A stretch of 64,000 bases of DNA from Blasia pusilla (Eukaryota > Marchantiophyta > Marchantiopsida > Blasiales): contig CM114271.1 of NCBI GenBank assembly GCA_050084515.1, forward strand, positions 52,948,001-53,012,000. Direction: 5' to 3'. The translations under genes and the position numbers were made by a program. Below the pieces are notes generated by a model. That model did no database searches, was not told where the DNA came from, and saw nothing but the letters and a program-made list of their open reading frames with translations. This document shows positions 10,104-19,016 of this stretch, one piece after another (position 1 is the first letter of the stretch; every line of letters starts with the position of its first letter).

Positions 10104-12081
10104 CTAAGTAGCATCGGTACTCAATGCTACACCTGACATAGAGGGTTGCTCCACGGCAACACCCTCATTCACCTCAGCACGTGTAGCAGTAACACCCCCA
10201 CGTTCACACAACGTGGCTGCTAGCTGAAATACAAGAGCTAAGTCAACTCCTAAAGCCATCAGCTCCGTGGCCGAAAACAATGGGGATCCCAACACTGAAG
10301 TTGCCATCCGCAATACTGCACTGGATGCTACATCCATGTCTACTACACGCAATGTAGATGCCTCAGTCCCCACTTTCGGCTCAATAGGCTACGTAGGAAC
10401 CATGGATGGAGTCCTAAGCACCTTAGACAACAAGAATGACTGGGGAAGCCTAGCCTGCCTCCCAACCTCGCCCCTCCGTGGGTCCAACTCCACAATAGCA
10501 CCACGTGGCTCTGACGCTCAAGTGGCTCCTCTCATAACTGTAGCTGATGCCTCAACCTGTGTTGCACTCGCCATATAAGGGAGATCATCCCCTCCATAAG
10601 AGGTGGAAGCCCTTGCTCCCGAACCTGCTCTATGCTGGATACCAGCTATAGTAGCCAACTTCTGCTCCAACTGCTCAATCCTGGCAGCCATAGCTGACTC
10701 TGTCGTAGTGGTAGGGGTAGTCATCGTAGGCTCTCCAACCACAGGTCCACCTCTACCACCCCTACCATCTCTACCACCTCGGCCTCTCGGAGCTACTCCA
10801 CCACGGCCGCGGCCTAATCTCAACTCTAGATGAAGATCAAAGCAACGCTCTCGAGGATGACCTGGTCTCCCGCAATGATCACATTGAGTTGGGGCCGACT
10901 CAGGCCCATCCTCCAAAGTCCGTCTCCCATCCTCTTGGGGAGAAAACCTCCTAACATGATCACCTCCACATGTCCAACATGATCGCCCTTCTGCTGGGGC
11001 AGCAAATGAAGGCAATGGTCTCTCGCAAGTGTCCCTCTAGGACTTGATCGAGGTCGTGTGTACCCCCACGACTCCCACTACTACTACCACCACCACTACT
11101 ACGAGGCGTGAGGTGGACTGGGCTGAACACGAAGTAGTAATTGTATCCCCTCTTGAATGCGGATGTCACCACTCTCTCCTTCACCATGTAAAGCTCAATC
11201 TTCTCAGATAGAGCAAACACATGGGTCAATGTGGGTGAATCATCACTCATAAGAGTAGCATCACGTACCTTGCGACGCAACTCTCTGTCCAAGATCCCAT
11301 ACCAAAACTGGACTGCCTAAGCCTCAGTCACACCCTGGGTAACTGAAATCAAGCATCGTATACGAGTGTATGCCTCAAAAAGACTCTCACCAGTCTTTCG
11401 CTCAAATTCCTGGAGACTCCTCAACTTCTCTGTCTTCACTCCCTGATAGTTCTTCTTCAACCTCTTGAAGAACTCTACAACCGGGCTGAACGATGGTGGG
11501 GCACTAGTACCTCCACTAGTACCCCCACTGGTACCCCCACTGCGGCTCGTACTCGTACCACTCAACGTCGGGCTGGCTGGCATAGTAGGAGCACTATTAC
11601 CAATACCACCATGGGTGATAGACACATAGCCTAGAGACCAATATTGTCTCCACGCCTCAATCTCAGCAACATGGTCCTTCCTAAACTCATGGTAATCATC
11701 CATGGGTGGTCCTTCCAAGTGCTGAAACAACCCCTTCAAAGCCAAGAAGGGTGTAAACAACGTGGCGTTCCGCAACATCTGCATATTACACCACATATCA
11801 AACTCATGCATGAAGTCCTCCAACTCAATGGTGCCCACTGCACGCAAGTATCGTCATGGGCTCTTCATGGCCCCATATATCCCGTCCATGTCCCAAATCA
11901 ATGGAGTTGCAACACTCGATAACAACGTAGAAGACTCGGTGTTTGGAACACCCTCATCCTCCTCTTCATCAACTGTCGGAAGTGGAAAAGGTAGCCGATA
12001 CCTCAATCCATTCCGTGTAAAACCACCACTGTCCGCACCACGGTCCCCAACCAGACCACCAGACAGCTCCGTGATGACCAA
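10104..12081 (-). pseudogene. Gag with CCHC zinc knuckle (element C)
   Basis: In coding order the pieces are an acidic N-terminus (to about 11854), a Retrotrans_gag-type capsid region (11317-11847: FMHEFDMWC, KGLFQHLEGPPMDDYHEF, LRSLQEFERKTGESLFEAYTRIRCLISVTQG in part) and 10960-11292 (LRRKVRDATLMSD). Then come a nucleocapsid region (10518-11015) with a first CWTCGG motif, a canonical zinc knuckle CDHCGRPGHPRERC, a Gly/Arg-rich stretch and a short coiled coil (MAARIEQLEQKL). Two or three frame changes separate these parts. It would form the virus-like particle and bind element RNA. Confidence 0.85.
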
Positions 12082-13052
12082 CGCCGATGCCGCACCACCA
12101 CTAAGTAATCAAGTGACGTCGATGTCGATGTACTATTCTAGCTCTACTAGCTATGGGTATAGGCAACCTAACCTATCATCACCACAAGAAGCCTCCCACG
12201 GTCTACTGGTCATCACTCCAGCCTCACTACCAGTAGCACACAGGAGTAACACTACTCTGGAAATCAGCGTCGACCCTAATAATGGGCGCGCAAGCAAGAA
12301 GCAACGATGGAGGGAATCCAAACACAAGAATTCCAACGACAACCCTCCAATCGCAAATGGAAATCAAGGTAACACAATCCACCAAAAGTGGCACCCCCTG
12401 AATCCACAGAACCCACCACACAATTCTAACGTAATAGCTACTCCGCCGTTGGTCGATGACGTGCTAGTCGCACTCGCAGCACCTGAAAATATCACCTGCA
12501 TGGAGAGGCTACACCGTACTATGCGCTATAGGTCCATCAACCGAAAACCTGAGATGCATAAAGCACTTAACACATCTCCGAATAGCACCAAATGAGCCAA
12601 CCAGTGTGTACACTGGCATAGTTAAAAACTCAGCAGTTAAGCATCCTCCAGGCATAATAGCCCAAAGATGGGTGACCACTTATGCAACACTCTACTCACA
12701 AATCCTGCAAAAATTGCCTTACGCCCAAGCAAGCAAGCTTGCTTGCTTGCTCCTTGCTCCTTGCTCCGCCTCTCTCGCCCCGAGCTACCACGAGTTGCCT
12801 TGAAGCCGTCAAACACAAACCAGAATCTTCAATCCTTGATAACTTTCAACTCCCTTGATGAAATCCGGCGATCTAAAGCGCGTTGGAAAGCTCTCAGCAA
12901 GGCGCTTCTTTCTCAACCAACCACGCATTAGATTCCCACCTCCAACATAGGCCACAAGCCACAAACATCCACGACTGAGTACACAACCAGCCCTAACCAG
13001 ATCCTACTGATCCCCAATCAAATCTACCATCGATCTACTGTAGTTCTTTGAG
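12082..13052 (-). other. 5' leader of element C
   Basis: This stretch between gag and the 5' LTR has no convincing ORF. It contains a perfect 24-nt palindrome at 12726-12749 built from CAAG repeats, followed by CTCCTTG repeats. I see no canonical TGG-starting primer-binding site right next to the LTR, so the priming mechanism is unclear. Confidence 0.55.
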
Positions 13053-13397
13053 TGAAATCCGTGAAAGACCTAGTGTCATAAAACACGTATAGAATCATAT
13101 ACAATCGAGCCAAACCCACTCCACGATGGGAGAATCCAGGTCGAAGCTTGCGGGAATCACCATAGCCAAGAGCTCTACTCACTTCCAAGGCTAACTCCCA
13201 ACGCAACAGGCTCAACTCAAAGAACATAGGGTTGGGGGTTACTCAGTTGAGGGCACTACTGGAAAAGTCACCCTCAACTGAGTAATCCCCAACCCTATGT
13301 ATGAAACCGCATCTCTACCTAGACACTACGGCCCTACATAAGGTATGGCCTCTACTAGCACACTATACTCTATGACATAATCCGTATGGTCATGACA
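13053..13397 (-). repeat. 5' LTR of element C (345 bp) with internal palindrome
   Basis: It equals the 3' LTR in length and has TG...CA ends. Bases 13225-13253 and 13271-13299 form 29-nt inverted repeats with one mismatch and a 17-nt loop. The sister LTR has the right arm but unrelated sequence in place of the left arm. The palindrome therefore arose in this copy alone. Confidence 0.9.
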
Positions 13398-14872
13398 AGA
13401 GCGACGCCGAATACATCAGTTCCACGGGAGTTATAGGAGCTGATTTGCGTTTAGCATAGAGGATTTGGATACGCTGAAGGGACCGGGGATCCGCATTGAG
13501 TTGTCGAGTGATACACCGATCTTCCGACGACCCTACAGGTACAGTGATATAGAGAGGGCTCTGATTCAGAGTAGGAGCCAGGACTTGGTTGGAGCAGGAC
13601 TAGTGGAGATGTCGTATGGGGAGTATGCATCTGCCACTGTCATGCCCGCCAAGAAGGATGTGCATGGCAACTAGACGGATAGGTGGATGTGTGGGGATTA
13701 CCGACCTATCAATCGGCAGACAAAGTCCGATAGGTATGGCATGCCCACCCCTGAGGAGATCTTTGATACAATTGGTCATGCAAAGGTTTTCAGTTCATTG
13801 GATTTGCGATCTAGATACCATCAGCTGCCTATCAGATTGGAGGACAGGCAGAAGACGGCATTTTGGGGCATCGATCTTCACGAGAAGGATTGTTTGTACC
13901 TGTGGCGGTTCTTACCATTTGGGTTAAAGAACGCCTCGGTTGAGTTTCAGAGGGTCATGGATAGGATATTGGCTCGTTTGGATCTTGTTAGGTGTTATAT
14001 TGATGAGATAGTAGTCTTTAGCGCCACGATTGAGGAGCATGAGCGACATCTAGAGGAGGTGTTTCAATGATTGCAATTACATAATCTTCTATTAGCTACA
14101 ATGTTTTAGCAAGTGCAAGTTATTCTACGACCAGATTGAATACTTGGGTCATACAATATACCCATGGGGCCTTGGTGTTCAGCAGACAAAGGTAGAGGCT
14201 ATCTCACGCATTCACGCTCTACAGATATAAGCCGTGTTCGCGCATTCATGGGATTGGCGAACTTCTATCGGCGGTACGTCAAAGGATTCAGTTCGATTAC
14301 GGCCGCTAACCTTGCTGACCAAGGTGGATCACGAGTGGCACGGGGGGATGAGCAGGAGCGAGCATTTTAGTTGCTCAAGGATAGGTTGACGTCCGCGCCC
14401 ATCTTGAGGAGACCGATCAGGGGATTCCTTTCCAGTTGCACACATATTGGAGCATATTGGGGCTTGGAGCGGTGCTCACCCAACATGATAATGAGGGTAG
14501 AGAGTTTGTGGTGGCTTACGCTAGCCGCTCAAACAACGCTCTGAGGTAAGGCGGCTCGTATGAGGGTGAGTGCTTTGGCTCTGATGTCAGGGTTGTCGTG
14601 CATTTCAGATGTTACTTATTCGGCAACCCGTTTACCATCATCACTGATTATCAACCACTGAAGTGGTTGATGGAGTCCGACAAGCTTACAGGGAAGCTTG
14701 CGAGATGGGCTCTGTTGTTGCAGGAGTATGATTTTCAAGTGGTACATAGACGTGGGACGCTCAACCAGGATGCAGATGGGTTGAGTCGTAACCCATGCCC
14801 GAGTCAGCGAGATGCCATTGGAGCTCGATGGCATGGAGAGAGTGATGAAGAGTTAGTGCCAGGATGGCACGC
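13398..14872 (+). pseudogene. Reverse transcriptase and RNase H, continued (element B)
   Basis: This continues the RT that begins at 4271-4360 before the insertion of C. Visible parts are DTPIFRRPYRYSD, MCGDYRPINRQT, LDLRSRYHQLPI, FLPFGLKN, a YIDE in place of YIDD (near 14000), GLANFYRRYVKG, and RNase H segments LFGNPFTIITDYQPLKWL and NQDADGLSRNPC. Stops at 13672 (TGG to TAG) and 14368 (CAG to TAG) and shifts near 14070-14160 break it. The changed catalytic YIDD would itself be damaging. Confidence 0.88.
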
Positions 14873-16092
14873 GTCAGCCTATTTAGGCATGTTAGCCATG
14901 GAGAGCCAAAGTGTGGAGACTTCCATGGCGAGGTCTAGTGTAGAGTCCTTGGATCCCGAGGCTAGTGAGGAGACGACAGATGGCCGAGATATTCATGATG
15001 ATGGAGTAGTCTTGGAGTACCTTCGTACTGGAAACGTTGCGAGCACCATGTGTGCTAGAGAGTGGGATCGGATCCTATAGCGGACCAGACGGTTCCTTTG
15101 GGAGGGGACACATGTTTTGAAGGTTTGGTTTGGATCCACTTCTCGAAGTGGATCGAGTTGGTTGCATTGCCTGACAAAGCGAGTGAGGGAGTAGCTTATG
15201 CCTTCCTTGACAGAATGTTGAGTCATTATGGCGCACCGGCTGAGGTGTTGACAGACCAAGGTACCAAGTTTGGCGGTGAGTTCCAGGCCTTGTGTGATCA
15301 GACTCTGATCGACCATGGCACGACTTTGCGAGATCATCTCGAGGCGGATGGATTAGCGGAGAGAGTTGTGCAGACGGTGAAGAGGGGTTTACGCAAGTAT
15401 GGCTTGCAGAGAGGTCACCTAGGAGATTGGGACCTCCAGTTGCCCTGGTTGGCGATGGGATACAGATTCAGCAGGCAGGCATCCTTAGCGTCTTTTTCAC
15501 CGTACTTGTTACTTTATGGCCGAGAGCTAGATTTACCTGCGGCCATTCGTCGAGATGCTGGGGAGGTGCTGGACCTTGATGGCTCAGATGTATGGATGTG
15601 AGCATGTTCTGAGAGGGCTGAAATATTTTGGAGAGTGATGCCCATGGCGTTCGAGAACTTGGCGATTGCGCAGCATCGGGATACGTTGAGATATGAGACT
15701 ACTCGGGGTAGTGGTTATTGACCAACTATTCGGAGGTTTCATTAGGAAGATTATGTCTACTTGTAGCAAACGGCACCGACGACGTTGGATGTGATTGTAG
15801 AGCGCATTATCTTGAGAGTGCGTGACGTTTTGCCATCCGGTGTTCTCTTGCTAGAGAGACGCGATGGTATGGTATGGAAGGAGCATGTACGTAATTGTGC
15901 GCGATGTCACCTTCCTAACATTGATGGTACAGTATTTCCTGTAGGCTTGCGTTGTATGTTGTGTGGTTCTGCTCGTGGTGCGGCCATGATGCTAGTCTGT
16001 GATGGATGTTCGAGAGGTTGGCATATGGCATGTCTGCCGCCACCTCTCACTAGGGTTCTTGGGGACAATGGATGTGTCCCAGATGTACATAA
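14873..16092 (+). pseudogene. Integrase with PHD finger, internally deleted (element B)
   Basis: The linker after RNase H (14873-15080) is followed by a direct jump from the segment before the zinc-binding domain into the core at HFSKWIELV. About 270 bp with the zinc-binding domain and first catalytic aspartate are lost. The second block (LTDQGTKF) and the third (DHLEADGLAERVVQ) remain. After stops at 15599, about 15717, about 15740 and about 15763, all CGA or CAG changes relative to D, the C-terminus ends in a PHD finger (15953-16092: CMLC, CDGC, WHMAC). Its last Cys pair is lost through a one-base deletion. Confidence 0.88.
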
Positions 16093-16152
16093 AGGAGATA
16101 CTATGTGGGTTTCAATTCTGAATTTTTCTGTGACATGGATAACAGAAAGGCG

Positions 16153-16187
16153 ACTAACGATGGGGCCACATGAGCACCCGGCCTTCT
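16153..16187 (+). other. Conserved 3' untranslated block (element B)
   Basis: This is the same block as in C and D (ACTAACGATGGGGC ... CACCCGGCCTTCT), lying between the PHD coding end and the polypurine tract. Confidence 0.7.
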
Positions 16188-16267
16188 TGCTCTTAGCGTC
16201 CGAGAGATGTATGTCATGGTAGGTAGGGATAGATGGCTATCTGGAGTTAGAGGGACCTAACCATCAG

Positions 16268-16280
16268 CTAGGGGCGCGAT
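16268..16280 (+). other. Polypurine tract region of element B
   Basis: CTAGGGGCGCGAT precedes the terminal unit. The homologous D sequence has a longer G-run (AGGGGGGCGAT), so B's tract looks partly decayed. Confidence 0.6.
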
Positions 16281-16408
16281 TGGAGATATTTTAGTACTTC
16301 TTGTCTCGTTGTTTGGATGCCATGAGTTAGCATGGGATCGTGAGTGTTTGTGTGTGTGTTCGGTGACAACGATGTATGTTGTGTAGCGATGTGTATGTGC
16401 ACGACAAC
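16281..16408 (+). repeat. Inner flanking unit before the 3' LTR of B
   Basis: It starts TGGAGATATTTTAG right after the polypurine tract and ends ...GCACGACA. A second copy lies beyond the LTR at 16929-17052. The same pair exists in D. Confidence 0.78.
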
Positions 16409-16927
16409 TGTCACGTCTTTTAGGATAGATCGGTGAGATCTAGTAGAGCGCCTTCGTGAGTAGTGGAGGACACGCTCAGTAGGTCGAGGATGACCTACTG
16501 AGGCCCCGGGAAACCTGAGAGAGCAGGTTTCCCCTTCGTTTCGGCTCATTTGGAGCCATATTGAAGAACTTACTATTTTAGGTAAGTATCATTTTGAGTA
16601 TATGATTGACTTTCTATTTTTGGTAAGTGTCCCTTGACCTCCTACATCAGGTCAAGAGCCAAGGAGGTGACTTGGGAGAATAGGTTACCATGGAGAAAGC
16701 TTGGGAGAGGGGAGGGGTATACCTCAAGGAGAGAGAGCTTGAGAGCTCATTTTCTCTTAGTTGAACCTCTTGGCATGAGGCGGCGGAGCTATGGTCCCTT
16801 GCCTTGTGAGTGTAACCCAAGCCTCTCACTAGGAGAGTGGGTTTGGTTTGACATGAGAGAGAGAGAGTGCACACCTTTGAGAGCTATGGTGTGAGATGGT
16901 GTAGAGAGAGATTGGATCTTACTTTAA
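16409..16927 (+). repeat. 3' LTR of element B
   Basis: It begins TGTCACGTC and ends CTTACTTTA. It is closely similar to 60505-61020 in D, and its last part matches 49907-50116. It contains a hairpin GGGAAACCTG/CAGGTTTCCC (16508-16533) that is conserved in D. A second hairpin (16475-16502) is perfect only in B. Confidence 0.8.
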
Positions 16928-16928
16928 T

Positions 16929-17052
16929 TGGAGATATTTTAGTATTTCTTGTCTCGTTGTTTGGATGCCATGAGTTAGCATGGGATCGTGCGTGTTTGTA
17001 TGTGTGTTCGGTGACAACGATGTATGTTGTGTAGCGATGTGTATGCGCACGA
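16929..17052 (+). repeat. Outer flanking unit beyond the 3' LTR of B
   Basis: This is a near copy of 16281-16406 and ends at GCGCACGA, at the same place as the outer unit of D (61145). Unrelated host-like sequence begins directly after it. Confidence 0.78.
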
Positions 17053-17179
17053 AAATTTTGAAAACTCCTCTCCTCTTGACACTTTGCACTTTCAACCAAG
17101 AGGATTTCTCGCCTTCTAAACCAATAGGATCGCTCAAGATTGATGTAAAATGACAATTGAAAATTTTAAGTTAATTATG

Positions 17180-17215
17180 GGAGATAATTTGAGCCCATGC
17201 ACGGGCTTATACTAG
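17180..17215 (+). mobile_element. Helitron-like 3' end
   Basis: GAGCCCATGCACGGGCTTAT forms a short GC-rich hairpin (AGCCC/GGGCT), followed 6 bases later by CTAG and then T. Plant Helitrons end in CTRR about 10 bases after such a hairpin and insert between A and T. No 5' TC end or Rep/helicase ORF was found, so this may be a fragment of a nonautonomous element. Confidence 0.5.
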
Positions 17216-19016
17216 TATGTCCTAAGAGATATCATCTTGAATGAGACCTTAGTTTGATTTCACCTAGTGATGAAATCCGAGTGATTATTGAAACGTTAGG
17301 TGGAAAGAGAGTCATCTACAAACATTTGGTTGTCCAATAACATTGAGAGGCATCGGTTGAGCAAGTTAAAACCTTAAAGATATTCTACTTTTGCTTGCAT
17401 CTATTCTGTCATGGCTTACCTTACATGTACAATAAGACAAAATAGTAACACGATACTATTTTGTACTTCAAAGTGGCATGTTGGTAGGGGGCCTAAGGGG
17501 AAGTGAAAGTCCCATAGGAGAAGTGGTATTATTAGGGTCACTCACTGTCGGAGTTGGGAGGCCCTCGGGAGTCGTGGCAACGGCGAATGCCCGTTTGAAG
17601 AAACGGGTACCTACACACGGCTCCCGTTACTCGGAACGGCAAATTTTAGGGACGTCCGAAAGAGATTTTTGTCCTCTTTCGGACGACATCAATTTTTAAA
17701 TTCTTGTTTACAAAAAGTTATTATTATTATTCAATAAAGTCCACTCGTTTGGACTACACGGGAATTTCCTCCGTCCCCATATTTGTTCCCCGTCGTGAGG
17801 AAATGAGTGGCGCTATAGAAGGAAGTAGTGAGATTTTATTTCAGTAGTGGGGAATTTAAGAACCTCCACTAGAGCCAATAATAGTGATCATGCTATGATT
17901 TTTTTTCTAATAATAAAAAAAACATTTTTTTCGTGCATGGTAAATAGTCGGATAGACCGGTGCGTGCAACCTTGGAATGAAGATTTTACCTCGTAGCCCC
18001 GGGAAGACACTGTAGTGCAAGTTCAGCCGGCATTCCACTATTTCACCGCCGTTCACACTTTGCCTGCGGCGAGTGTCCGCCGGGCAGAGCAAACCTCCGG
18101 CTCCTGATCGTAGGTCCCTGTGGTATCCTTCGAGCGACAAGCTTTCAAACCCGGTGATTTCTCTCGGAACACAGACGCACGTTGGAGCTATGGGAAGTGT
18201 GACTTGGAGGACCTCCTTTCACTTGCCGTCGGAACCCCAGGGTGATGGCCCCAAAGCAGATTGATAGTATGGGGTTGTGATTTGGACGACACTCTCTCAC
18301 ATTTCTTTGGAAGGCCCGGGTGGTAGCTGGTTGCTTGGGAAGTGGAAAAGATGTGCGGACTATCCTTGTAGGAGGTCGTTGCCTTGCTGGTTCTTGTGTC
18401 GTGATTCCCTGACATCAGACCCTGATCAACGAATCAGACAAGTAGTCCTCGTTCATAGATTAGATTCGTGCAGAGATTAAATTTGGTGCACTTTTTGTTG
18501 ATAATCGGGACGGCGACACGGCAGTTGGAGCATTGGTAGCAATCTCAGAGCTAACGCAGGCTACGTCCGTAATTTGCCATCTGCAATTGACGAGCAGAGC
18601 ACGGATTTGAGAACATTTTTGCCTAGTTTTTACGTTGTGAAGAGTTCATTCAGCCTCGCAATATCGCAGAAGTATTAGACGAGTACGGATAGTGGTCACA
18701 CCATGTGTTCTGCAATTCGATGTACGAAATGATCAAGAGATTGTTAAGAACATGCATCAATGTCAAATGGAAAATGCATCAAAATGGCTCTTCCCATATA
18801 ATTTGGACGCACTTTCCAAGGATTTCAAAGGCCGGATTGGATGTGGCGCACTTAAGGAGGTGAAGATGGAATCGGTGAGCTAGGTTAATTATCCATCAAC
18901 CGAAGTACATGCGCTCAAAAGTTTAGATTCAGAGGGATCAGATTGGTCATGTTTACGCATCTGATTCTCTTAGCGTAACCTAAAGGCGCTCGGCGTCGTA
19001 GCCTTACTTTGACGAA
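17216..19016. other. Noncoding stretch upstream of DRC4
   Basis: No convincing gene is seen. A strong hairpin lies at 17654-17685 (CGTCCGAAAGAG with its inverse copy) and a smaller one at about 17590-17607. Bases about 18188-18330 hold two diverged copies of a roughly 70-bp unit (TATGGGAAGTGTGACTTGG-like). The DRC4 promoter must lie near 18900-19016, but I see no clear TATA box. Confidence 0.5.

Larger units (their letters stand above)
4361..13397 (-). mobile_element. Element C: Ty3/gypsy-DNMT element nested in element B
   Basis: C is a nearly full-length minus-strand element with two 345-bp LTRs and, in coding order, gag, protease, methyltransferase, leaky stop, RT, RNase H, integrase and PHD finger. 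It interrupts the first RT codons of B. B resumes exactly where the uninterrupted D sequence predicts. AGAG flanks both sides (4357-4360 and 13398-13401), as expected for a short target-site duplication, and the inserted unit has TG and CA ends. It is the most diverged of the three subfamilies. Integrase is internally deleted and several frames are shifted, so it is not autonomous now. Confidence 0.92.
2298..17052 (+). mobile_element. Element B: Ty3/gypsy-DNMT element interrupted by element C
   Basis: B lacks gag and starts abruptly at the protease sequence (GCTTTTAG), which corresponds to about 55224 in element D. It runs through protease, methyltransferase and the first codons after the leaky stop to 4360. 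Element C occupies 4361-13397, and B resumes at 13398 with RT, RNase H, an internally deleted integrase, a PHD finger, a conserved 3' untranslated block, a polypurine tract and the 3' LTR complex. The B and D proteins are very close, so they belong to one subfamily. Many stops are C-to-T changes relative to D. Confidence 0.9.

Noticed and set aside
17654-17685. Hairpin followed by T-rich sequence as a bacterial-type terminator
   Set aside because: The context is a eukaryotic nuclear genome with introns. The hairpin is noted only as structure.
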